A stretch of 10,019 bases of DNA from CAIXOZ01 sp046091285. Lineage in GTDB: Bacteria; Cyanobacteriota; Cyanobacteriia; PCC-6307; Cyanobiaceae. Every line of letters starts with the position of its first letter. Within the stretch, counting starts at the first letter, position 1. Shown piece after piece: positions 1 through 6,268 of this stretch. A program made the position numbers and the translations under genes. The stretch lies in the NCBI GenBank assembly GCA_046091285.1, contig JBJTBH010000033.1, positions 1 through 10,019 on the forward strand, written 5' to 3'. The notes under the pieces were generated by a model. It was given only the letters and a program-made list of their open reading frames with translations, did not search any database and was not told the DNA's origin.

Positions 1-161
1 ATCGGGCACAGGGTGGTTTCCATCCTGATGCCACAGGCCAGGCACCAGGGGGCCCCGCATCGGGCGATCCGTGCCCTGAACGGAAGCCCCAGGACGTCAG
101 GACCGTGACAGAAGCCGTCAACCGGCCATCGGTACAGTCGATCCGAGATGCTGGTGCCGCC
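1..161. other. Left edge, upstream of mntP; no assignable gene
   Basis: No gene can be assigned here. The mntP reading frame is open to the left edge, but the residues it encodes before the ATG at 162 are proline- and glycine-rich and do not resemble the family. A minus-strand ATG at 58-60 opens a frame of 20 codons running off the edge, which is too short to judge. I looked for a yybP-ykoY manganese riboswitch, which often precedes mntP in other bacteria, and did not recognise its conserved core. No convincing -35/-10 pair is visible. Confidence 0.4.
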
Positions 162-704
162 ATGGAGCTGCTTCTCTTCGCGCTGGTGCTGAGCATCGAC
201 TCCTTCTCGGCGGCCTTCGCCATGGGCTTTCGCCGCTTCTCCGCCCGGCGGGCCTTCTCCTTCGCCTTCAGCTCCGCCGTCGCTGAAGGGGGTGCCACGG
301 CGATCGGCTTCCTGCTCGGTCAGTTCGCCAGGGATCTGATCGTCAACTACGACCACTGGGTGGCCTTCAGCCTGCTGGTGGCCGTGGGTCTGCACATGGT
401 GTGGGAGGCCCTCCACGGCGACGACCATGACGAGGAGAGCGAGGAGGAGCGCACCCATGGCCTGTCGCGCATCCTGTTCATCTCGATGGTCACCAGCATC
501 GATTCCCTCGGCGTCGGCGTCACCCTCGGCCTGGCCGGCAAGACTCTCCTGAACTATTCCCTGGCGATCGCCGCCGGCGCCTTCCTGGCCACCTACCTGG
601 GGCTGGCCCTGGCGCGGAAGATGCCCCAGAGCTTCGGCTCCCGGCTGGAAATCCTCGGCGGCGGTGTGCTGATCGCCCTCGGCGTCAAGATGCTCAGCAT
701 CTGA
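162..704 (+). CDS. mntP: Putative manganese efflux pump, MntP family
   Basis: This is a 180-residue inner-membrane protein that probably exports Mn(II). Two family-typical segments, each with a membrane-embedded aspartate, are visible: SIDSFSAAFAMG (residues 11-22, Asp13) and VTSIDSLGVGVTLG (110-123, Asp114). They match the two repeat halves of E. coli MntP, as do DHWVAFSLL (64-72) and the C-terminal EILGGGVLIALGV (163-175). About six hydrophobic segments are present, with a central cytoplasm-type loop rich in Asp, Glu and His at 86-99. I chose the ATG at 162 because it gives the family length of about 185 residues and starts just before the first helix. A GTG at 105 in the same frame would add 19 hydrophilic, unconserved residues, although an AGGA lies ten bases before it. 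The gene converges on argJ. The family call is firm; the substrate is inferred from the family. Confidence 0.88.
   Translation: MELLLFALVLSIDSFSAAFAMGFRRFSARRAFSFAFSSAVAEGGATAIGFLLGQFARDLIVNYDHWVAFSLLVAVGLHMVWEALHGDDHDEESEEERTHGLSRILFISMVTSIDSLGVGVTLGLAGKTLLNYSLAIAAGAFLATYLGLALARKMPQSFGSRLEILGGGVLIALGVKMLSI
564..571. repeat. HIP1 octamer GCGATCGC
   Basis: Perfect copy of the highly iterated palindrome of cyanobacteria, inside mntP. Confidence 0.8.
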
Positions 705-736
705 ACAGGCGTGGCTGAGCGTCGCGGGGCCGGAAA

Positions 737-2008
737 CTACGTCGTGTAATCGGCGTTGATGCGCACGTACTGATCCGAGAGATCGCAGCCCCAGGCCAGG
801 CCCGTGCCGGAGCCCACGCCCACCTGCAGCCGGATCAGCACCGTGTCGCCCACAGGACCGGGGCCGCCCAGATAAGCGCCGGCGGCGCAGTGGCGCAGGT
901 AGCTGCTGGCGGCGACGCGATCGAAGGCCAGGGGCTGCCCGGCGGCCATCAGCTGGTGATCACCGAGCCAGAGGGCCACGGCGTCCTGATCGAGGGGCAC
1001 CCCGGCGCGGCCGGCGGCCGCCACGATCCGGCCCCAGTTGGGATCGCGGCCATGGATGGCGCACTTCACCAGCGACGAGCCGCAGACGGTGCGGGCGATG
1101 GCGCGGGCCTCGGCATCGGAGCCGGCCCCCTCCACCCGCACCTCGATCAGGCAGGTGGCGCCCTCACCATCGCGGGCGATCGCCCGGGCCAGGTGCTGCG
1201 ACACCGCCGTCAGGCCGGCCTCCAACGCCTCGAAGTGCTCGGGGCTCAGGGGCTCACCGGCGGCAAAGGCCAGGAACGTGTCGTTGGTGCTGGTGTCGCC
1301 GTCCACCGTGATCGCATTGAAGGAACGATCCACGGCGCGGCTGACCATCCCCTGCCAGACATCGGCCGGCACACCGGCATCACAGGTGAGACAACCAAGC
1401 ATCGTGGCCATGGTGGGGTGGATCATCCCCGAGCCCTTGGCCATCCCGCCGAGGCGCACCGTGCGGCCGCCGAGCTCAGCCTCAAGGGCGATCTGCTTGT
1501 CGATCAGATCGGTGGTCAGGATCGCCTGGGCCGCCGCCTCGCCCCCCGCGGGGCCGAGGGCCGCCTGCAGGGGAGCGAGTCCCGCCAGCCGAATGTCCAT
1601 CGGATACGGCACGCCGATCACACCGGTGGAGGCGATCAGCACCTCCTCAGCCGCCAGGCCGAGCCGATCAGCGCAGGCCTGGGTGGCGCGCTGGCTGTCG
1701 ATCAGACCGCGATCGCCGGTGCAGGCATTGGCCTGGCCGGAATTGGTGAGCACCGCCCGGGCCCGGCCGCCGCTGGCCCTGAGGCGCTCGGCGCAGAGGT
1801 CCACGCAGGCCGCCCGCACCCGATTGGTGGTGAAGGTCCCCGCGCACACCGCTCCTTCCGGCGCCAGCAGCAACGAAAGATCCGGCTTTCCCGACGCCTT
1901 CAGGCCTGCCGTCACCCCCGCCGCCTGGAAGCCTTGCGGGGCCGTGACGCCACCGGGAATGGGATGCCAGGAGTGAGTCACGGTGCCGCAGGGTGTGCAG
2001 AGCTCCAT
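737..2008 (-). CDS. argJ: Bifunctional ornithine acetyltransferase / N-acetylglutamate synthase ArgJ
   Basis: This 423-residue cytoplasmic enzyme moves the acetyl group from N-acetylornithine to glutamate, closing the cyclic arginine pathway; many members also make N-acetylglutamate from acetyl-CoA. The self-cleavage region is clear: KGSGMIHPTMATML (residues 191-204), where the precursor is cut between Ala201 and the nucleophile Thr202 into alpha and beta chains. STGVIG (127-132), which includes the oxyanion-hole Thr-Gly, NSGQANACTG (89-98) and the C-terminal YVRINADYTT are also family hallmarks, so the gene is complete. The ATG at 2008 has GGAAG directly before it, too close for a normal ribosome site. 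A GTG at 1981, nine residues in, is an equally possible start because conservation begins around HPIPGGVTAP. The gene is divergent from the oxygenase-CoaE fusion across 53 bases and converges on mntP, leaving 32 bases between stops. Confidence 0.96.
   Translation of the reverse strand: MELCTPCGTVTHSWHPIPGGVTAPQGFQAAGVTAGLKASGKPDLSLLLAPEGAVCAGTFTTNRVRAACVDLCAERLRASGGRARAVLTNSGQANACTGDRGLIDSQRATQACADRLGLAAEEVLIASTGVIGVPYPMDIRLAGLAPLQAALGPAGGEAAAQAILTTDLIDKQIALEAELGGRTVRLGGMAKGSGMIHPTMATMLGCLTCDAGVPADVWQGMVSRAVDRSFNAITVDGDTSTNDTFLAFAAGEPLSPEHFEALEAGLTAVSQHLARAIARDGEGATCLIEVRVEGAGSDAEARAIARTVCGSSLVKCAIHGRDPNWGRIVAAAGRAGVPLDQDAVALWLGDHQLMAAGQPLAFDRVAASSYLRHCAAGAYLGGPGPVGDTVLIRLQVGVGSGTGLAWGCDLSDQYVRINADYTT
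1176..1183. repeat. HIP1 octamer GCGATCGC
   Basis: Perfect HIP1 copy inside argJ. Confidence 0.8.
1709..1716. repeat. HIP1 octamer GCGATCGC
   Basis: Perfect HIP1 copy inside argJ, the second in this gene. Confidence 0.8.
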
Positions 2009-2061
2009 CTTCCAACGGCGATGGAGCCCGGGCCCTGGCGATCGCCGGCAACAATGGAACG
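2009..2061. promoter_or_regulatory. Short divergent spacer between argJ and the oxygenase-coaE fusion
   Basis: Both genes must start transcription within or near these 53 bases unless their promoters lie inside each other's 5' ends. The spacer holds two touching palindromes, GCCCGGGC (2026-2033) and GGCGATCGCC (2037-2046), the second containing a HIP1 site. No recognisable -10 or -35 element is present on either strand. A GGA three bases before the ATG at 2062 is too close to be a good ribosome site. Confidence 0.4.
2038..2045. repeat. HIP1 octamer GCGATCGC
   Basis: Perfect HIP1 copy in the argJ/coaE divergent spacer, the only one of the six outside a gene. Confidence 0.8.
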
Positions 2062-3645
2062 ATGAAGCCCCTCGACAAGCTCCCGGACCCACGAGCATCG
2101 TCGGGACAGGCCATTGCTTTGGATGAGGTCCGGCTCGATCAGGACGCCCTCGAGATCTGCCGGGACATCAGCGGCCGCTTATTCCCCTGGGACACCAATC
2201 GCGCCCTTGAACTGGCCCTGCTCAAGACCTTCTGTCTCCCGTCGATCTCCGCCCTGCTGCAGCACACCGGCGAATTCGGGCAACGGCCACGCAAGCGGTA
2301 TGACGACACGGGCCTGATGGTGGCAGAACTGGTTCGCCTCGGTCCGGACAGCCCAGGCGGACGAACGGTGATCCAGAGGCTGAACCGAATCCATGGCCAT
2401 TACGCCATCCGCCAGGCCGACCACGTGTACGTGCTCTCCGGCTTCGTGGCCGAACCGATCCGTTGGATGCAGAACTACGGCTGGCGGCCGCTGACCTCAA
2501 CGGAACAACAAGCCCTGTTCAGGTTCTGGAATCACGTGGGCAGCCTGATGGGGATCGAGCCGCGACCCCACAGCCTGGAGGCACTGCTGGCCTTCAACAC
2601 CGACGTGGAAACACAGCTGTTCAAGGCCGCGTCCAGCAACCGTCGCATCGCCGACGCCACGGTCGCCATGCTGTCAGAAGGTTGGCCGGCCCCACTGAAA
2701 GCAATCCTGGCAGCCGGCTCACGCAGCCTGCTCGAACCGGAGGTGCTGCGCAGCCTGCAATGGGAACCAGCTCCAGCAGCACTGAGCCGCCTTCTGAAGC
2801 TCGCCTTGCGGGGGCGCAGCCTGCTGCTCAATCTGCGGATGCGGGTCTGCCCTCCCAAGCGCCAGCGCTTTTACTCCGAACGTCCCACCCCCAGCTATGG
2901 AACCAGCTTTCAGCTGGAGCAGCTCGGCCCACCGCCCCTGCTGGAGCGCCTGAACCGCCCCCGCTGGCGCGGCCCCCAGCGCCGCATCGGCCTCACCGGC
3001 GGCATCGCCACCGGCAAGAGCGCCGTCGGGCGCCTGCTGGCGGAACGGGGCCTGCCGGTGCTCGATGCCGATGCCTTCGCCCGCGAAGCGCTCGCCCCCG
3101 GCAGTGCCGCCAGCCTGGCGGTGCTGGAACGCCATGGGGCACGGGTGCGGGCCCGCCCCGAGCCTGGAGAAGCCAGCGATGACGATCAGCCTGCGGCCAT
3201 CGATCGCGTCGCCCTGGGCCGGATCGTGTTCGCGGATGCCTCAGAACGTCGCTGGCTGGAACGGTTGCTGCATCCCCTGGTGCGGGAACGGTTTGAAACA
3301 GAGCTGGCCAGGCTCCAGCCGGCACCGATGGTGGTGCTGATGATCCCGCTGCTGTTCGAGGCTGGCCTCGAGGGCCTGTGCAGCGAAATCTGGGTGGTGG
3401 GCTGCACCGACGCGCAACAGCGGCAGCGACTGATGACCCGCGATGGCCTGAGCGCCGAAGACGCCGACGCCCGCATCCACAGCCAGTGGCCCCTGGAACG
3501 CAAGAAGCCCCTGGCGGATGTCTGGATCGACAATCGCCAGGGGCTCGATCAACTGGAGGCGGCGGTGGCCGCCGCCCTGGTGAGAACGGCGGCCGAGCAG
3601 GAACTCGCAACCGCGCCCTCTGAGATCAGCGGCCCGGAGGCTTGA
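2062..3645 (+). CDS. coaE: Fusion: MpaB/DUF2236-type oxygenase domain + dephospho-CoA kinase (CoaE)
   Basis: This 527-residue protein has two domains. Residues about 36-290 resemble the MpaB/DUF2236 oxygenase family, a haem-type fold shared with latex-clearing protein. The cues are RLNRIHGHYAIRQAD (106-120, His111 and His113 as candidate haem-region residues), EPIRWMQNYGWRPLT (131-145), VGSLMGI (159-165) and the C-terminal SYGTSFQLEQLGP (278-290). Residues about 307-510 are a full dephospho-CoA kinase, which adds the 3'-phosphate in the last step of CoA synthesis: P-loop GGIATGKS (313-320), DAD (335-337), HPLVRERF (404-411), PLLFEAG (429-435) and a lid region with RLMTRDGLS (456-464). No stop and no ATG, GTG or TTG lies at the boundary; only CTG codons do. 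CoaE should therefore be made as part of the fusion. The start at 2062 is the first ATG; a GTG at 1993 would overlap argJ. The kinase is firm, the oxygenase fold fairly sure, and its substrate unknown. Confidence 0.9.
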   Translation: MKPLDKLPDPRASSGQAIALDEVRLDQDALEICRDISGRLFPWDTNRALELALLKTFCLPSISALLQHTGEFGQRPRKRYDDTGLMVAELVRLGPDSPGGRTVIQRLNRIHGHYAIRQADHVYVLSGFVAEPIRWMQNYGWRPLTSTEQQALFRFWNHVGSLMGIEPRPHSLEALLAFNTDVETQLFKAASSNRRIADATVAMLSEGWPAPLKAILAAGSRSLLEPEVLRSLQWEPAPAALSRLLKLALRGRSLLLNLRMRVCPPKRQRFYSERPTPSYGTSFQLEQLGPPPLLERLNRPRWRGPQRRIGLTGGIATGKSAVGRLLAERGLPVLDADAFAREALAPGSAASLAVLERHGARVRARPEPGEASDDDQPAAIDRVALGRIVFADASERRWLERLLHPLVRERFETELARLQPAPMVVLMIPLLFEAGLEGLCSEIWVVGCTDAQQRQRLMTRDGLSAEDADARIHSQWPLERKKPLADVWIDNRQGLDQLEAAVAAALVRTAAEQELATAPSEISGPEA

Positions 3646-4261
3646 TCAGGCCGAGCTGCAGGTTCAGGCCATAGAGATCGAGCACCGACCAGCGGCCGGC
3701 CACCTTGGTGCCATCGTTCTTCACCTCGACGGTGCTGATTCCCACCAGGCAGACCGTCTTGCCACTGGCGGGCACTCCGAACAGCGGCGCCTTGTCGTGC
3801 TTGCCACAGAGCTTCCAGAAGTGGGTGATCAGGTTGCCCTCCTTCATGTCCGAATGGACGAGGGTGACACCGCTGAGGGCGGCACGGAAGGAGGTGATGA
3901 TGCCCGCGAACCCCTTGGTGCCCTTTTCTGGACCATGGAGGGGCGAGTAGTCGTAGCTGTTGGGATCGACGTACTTGTCGAGCACCGAGAGATCGCCCTG
4001 AACCCAGGCTTTCTCCATGAAGTCGTGATAAAGCTCGCGACCGGCACTAGTGGTGATCGGCACACCGGTCACGCAGGGATAGGGAACGCCCGGGGCATAC
4101 CAGTCCTTCTTGCCGGCGTTCGGCCCGCAGGCATAGCTGGGGGCATTAATATAGCTGGGCGGGCCGGCCGGAGCCGCCTTGGCACTGGTCAATGCCAGGC
4201 AGGAGGCGGCCAGAGAACAGGCCAGGCCGAGTCCTAGGGCACGAGGAGACAGACGTTTCAT
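3626..4261 (-). CDS. Secreted SnoaL-like / ester-cyclase-family protein (NTF2-like fold)
   Basis: This 211-residue protein has a Sec signal peptide: KR at residues 2-3, a hydrophobic core to about 25, and likely cleavage after SAKA (26-29). A lipobox reading around LAASC (17-21) is weak. From about residue 72 the pattern fits the SnoaL/ester-cyclase group: DFMEKAWVQGDLSVLDKYVD (80-99), YSPLHGPEKGTKGFAGII (105-122), a G-P-A-S-G-K stretch (162-168, as in the family's IPPTGK) and WSVLDLYGLNLQLGLI (191-206). Before it is an extension of about 40 residues with Cys45 and Cys63; Cys152 and Cys171 lie in the fold, so the exported form has four cysteines that could form disulfides. The family is broad and catalytic activity cannot be read from sequence. 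The ATG at 4261 follows a run of C bases with no ribosome site. Its 3' end overlaps the coaE fusion by 20 bases, tail to tail. Confidence 0.8.
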   Translation of the reverse strand: MKRLSPRALGLGLACSLAASCLALTSAKAAPAGPPSYINAPSYACGPNAGKKDWYAPGVPYPCVTGVPITTSAGRELYHDFMEKAWVQGDLSVLDKYVDPNSYDYSPLHGPEKGTKGFAGIITSFRAALSGVTLVHSDMKEGNLITHFWKLCGKHDKAPLFGVPASGKTVCLVGISTVEVKNDGTKVAGRWSVLDLYGLNLQLGLIKPPGR

Positions 4262-4387
4262 CGGGGGGACGGGTTGCTACGGGGAAAACCTCGAAACCCT
4301 TGAGCAGCACCGACCGGAAGGACGCGGATGATCACAACGGCGGTGACAGAAGCGTTGACAACAACGCAGACGCAACAGCAACCACAA

Positions 4388-4413
4388 TCGTCACAACGCA
4401 AACGACGTGACGA
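4388..4413. repeat. 7-bp inverted repeat, 12-base centre
   Basis: TCGTCAC (4388-4394) and GTGACGA (4407-4413) are perfect inverted copies within the C/A-skewed tract. This could be an operator half-site pair or a weak hairpin in the leader of either divergent gene. Function is unknown. Confidence 0.4.
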
Positions 4414-4455
4414 CAACAGCCTGAGCCTCTGAGAAGTGCGACGCCGATGCCGGGG

Positions 4456-4472
4456 TTCACGTAAACTGTGAA
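4456..4472. repeat. 5-bp inverted repeat TTCAC-N7-GTGAA
   Basis: A short perfect dyad lies upstream of the porin and is followed on the + strand by a run of A. It is an inside-out arrangement compared with the CRP-type TGTGA-N6-TCACA site and does not fit the NtcA site GTA-N8-TAC. The short arms make chance occurrence quite possible. Confidence 0.3.
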
Positions 4473-4632
4473 AAAAAGAGGCAGCCAACCCTGGCAGTGC
4501 TCCGAATATTTTCCACTTTTCATGAGCAACCGTTTCAATTCCGACCGAACCGCCAGCCTCGGTTTTCATTTGATGACATGCCCGTCCAGAGGCGAAAAGC
4601 GTGGAACGGAGCGGCGAAAATCTGTCGCAAAG

Positions 4633-6243
4633 ATGCCGGCAATCACAGACGTGGGACTGAAATCTTCTGCCCTGGCGGCCCTGCTGAGCCTCGCAACCAC
4701 CGCCCCGGCCCTGGCGATCGAGGCCGGCACCGCCACCCCCGCCGGCACCGAACCGACGCTCGCCCCGGAGCGCCTGGCCGCTGTCCCTGGGAACAGCGCA
4801 GCAGCATCCGGCGACACCCCGGCGACAGAGAGCCGCAAAGAGGCAACCGACCTGATGGCCAGCGGCGCCCCCGGCCCGGCAGCAGGCGGCCATGGACCCC
4901 AGCCCACCGATCCGAGCCGATGCCACAAGAGTCATGCCGTCAACCTGGCCGTCACCAAGGCCCTGAAACGACCGCCCACCAATAACCCTCTCGACAGCTT
5001 CACCTACATCGCCGGCATCCGCTGCCAGGAGCAGGGGCTGCTGAAGCAGGACTTCCTGCTGCAGAGCGGCTCGCTGACGGAAAACCTCCAGAACAAAGGC
5101 GTGGAATTCACGTTCACGTACTACCCGGATGTGAGCTGGAGCAACTTCACCCAGCCAGGCTTCAGCGCCATGTACATCGCCTCGATGGATGTTTACACCG
5201 GCAAGACCGGCGTCCTCTGGAAGGGCGGCCAGATTCACTTCACCACGGCCGGCTGGATGGGCGACAACTACACCGGCAGCACCGCAATCAACCACAGTAT
5301 TCGAGCCGAAGATCCCCCCTATGCCGGCAATGCCTGGCGGATCTTTGAACTCTGGTACGGACAGAAACTGAGCAACAATGTCGAACTGCGTCTGGGCAAA
5401 ATCTATCCATGGGTGAAGATCGCCTCCCACCAGACCTCCGGCATCTTCCAGAACACCGCCTTCGACTATCCGGGCGTCTATGGATCAACCGAGACCACCG
5501 GCAACTTCCTGCCCTATCCCGTGGCGCCACTGGGCGCCCAGCTGATCATCAACCCGGATCCACACAACCAGTTCATCTTCCACGTCATGGACGGCAAGGA
5601 CGACCCAAGCGGCGGCTACAATTACACCCTCGGAGAGACATCCCTCAACGCCAACGACGGGGTTGAATTCATCGCCGAATACGCATACCTCGATCACTCT
5701 CCTGATCCCAGTAAACTGCCCGGCTATTACAAGATTGGCTTCCAGGGAAACACCGGGAGGTTCTACAACTTCTCCAGCAAGACCATGAGCAATGGCAGCT
5801 ATGGCGGCTATGCCACCCTGGAGAAGATGCTCTACGCCGAACCCGGCGCCGCCATTCCTCGCAGCCAGGGGCTGCTCGGCTTCCTCAAGGCCAATGTCAC
5901 CCCAAGTCCCACCAACATCGTCGGCTTCAACTTCTCAGCCGGCCTCACTTACGCCGGATTGATTCCAGGCCGGGATCGCGACATGGCCGGGATTGGCGTG
6001 GCCTATTCGAGCTTCAATGCCGACGCCGCCAATTACTACGCCACAACCGGGGCTTACAAACAGGGTCTGGTACCCAGCGGCTCCGAAACAATTCTCGAAG
6101 CTGTGTATTTGGCCCAGCTCACCCCCTGGCTGATGCTGATCGGCAGCTATCAGTACATCTTCAGCCCCAGCAAATATGGCGCCACCGATCCCCTCACACC
6201 GACCGGGCACGTGGTGATGCTGAACACTCGCCTGGCCTTCTGA
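4633..6243 (+). CDS. OprB-like carbohydrate-selective porin, outer membrane, no SLH domain
   Basis: This 536-residue predicted outer-membrane beta-barrel passes small solutes, in the family often sugars. A signal peptide (residues 1-28, ending APALA) is followed by a Pro/Ala/Thr-rich linker to about residue 115 and then the barrel. OprB cues sit in the second half: LIPGRDRDMAGIGVAYSS (443-460), ETILEAVYLAQLTPWLMLIG (485-504), YQYIFSPSKYG (506-516) and the closing LNTRLAF, whose terminal Phe is the usual signal for barrel assembly. Many aromatic residues and alternating strands support a porin. The SLH peptidoglycan-binding domain common in cyanobacterial porins is absent. I chose the ATG at 4633 for the compact signal peptide. 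An in-frame ATG at 4573 would give a longer, Arg/Lys-rich n-region and cannot be excluded; neither has a good ribosome site. Substrate unknown. Confidence 0.84.
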   Translation: MPAITDVGLKSSALAALLSLATTAPALAIEAGTATPAGTEPTLAPERLAAVPGNSAAASGDTPATESRKEATDLMASGAPGPAAGGHGPQPTDPSRCHKSHAVNLAVTKALKRPPTNNPLDSFTYIAGIRCQEQGLLKQDFLLQSGSLTENLQNKGVEFTFTYYPDVSWSNFTQPGFSAMYIASMDVYTGKTGVLWKGGQIHFTTAGWMGDNYTGSTAINHSIRAEDPPYAGNAWRIFELWYGQKLSNNVELRLGKIYPWVKIASHQTSGIFQNTAFDYPGVYGSTETTGNFLPYPVAPLGAQLIINPDPHNQFIFHVMDGKDDPSGGYNYTLGETSLNANDGVEFIAEYAYLDHSPDPSKLPGYYKIGFQGNTGRFYNFSSKTMSNGSYGGYATLEKMLYAEPGAAIPRSQGLLGFLKANVTPSPTNIVGFNFSAGLTYAGLIPGRDRDMAGIGVAYSSFNADAANYYATTGAYKQGLVPSGSETILEAVYLAQLTPWLMLIGSYQYIFSPSKYGATDPLTPTGHVVMLNTRLAF

Positions 6244-6268
6244 GGGAGGGCGATCAGCCCTCTCCTTT
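6244..6268. terminator. Hairpin between the convergent porin and gatB
   Basis: Inverted repeat with arms 6244-6251 and 6257-6264: six Watson-Crick pairs GAGGGC/GCCCTC, then a G-U pair and one more G-C, around a GATCA loop. It begins one base after the porin stop and covers the gatB stop. The T-run after it (TTT at 6266-6268) is short, so it may serve more as a 3'-end barrier than as a strong intrinsic terminator. The gatB side has no T-run. Confidence 0.5.

Larger units (their letters stand above)
4262..4632. promoter_or_regulatory. Non-coding spacer between the SnoaL-like gene and the porin
   Basis: This 371-base stretch must hold the promoters of two divergent genes. Contents: a run strongly biased to C and A on the + strand at about 4346-4430; a TTGACA at 4355-4360 with no fitting -10 downstream; a 7-bp dyad TCGTCAC/GTGACGA (4388-4394 and 4407-4413); a 5-bp dyad TTCAC/GTGAA (4456-4460 and 4468-4472) followed by a run of A; and an A/T-rich patch at 4501-4520. 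The porin frame is open from a GTG at 4468 with an ATG at 4573, so the right part could be translated if a longer start is used. No confident promoter was found. Confidence 0.45.

Noticed and set aside
1..60. Possible start of a minus-strand gene at the ATG at 58-60
   Set aside because: Only 20 codons before the edge, no ribosome site and no recognisable sequence, so it cannot be supported.
1..104. yybP-ykoY manganese riboswitch before mntP
   Set aside because: I looked for the conserved core of this riboswitch and could not match it; a covariance search would be needed.
890..2065. Long open frame on the + strand opposite argJ
   Set aside because: It is rich in Gly, Ala, His and Arg with no family resemblance, and lies exactly against a well-conserved argJ. 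Long antisense frames are expected in GC-rich coding DNA.
4355..4383. TTGACA at 4355-4360 as a porin -35 element
   Set aside because: No -10-like hexamer lies 16-18 bases downstream, and it falls within the repetitive C/A-rich tract.
4258..5430. Open frame of 390 codons on the minus strand opposite the porin
   Set aside because: Low-complexity Gly/Cys/Arg composition with no recognisable motif; it is a shadow of the porin and the A/C-rich spacer.
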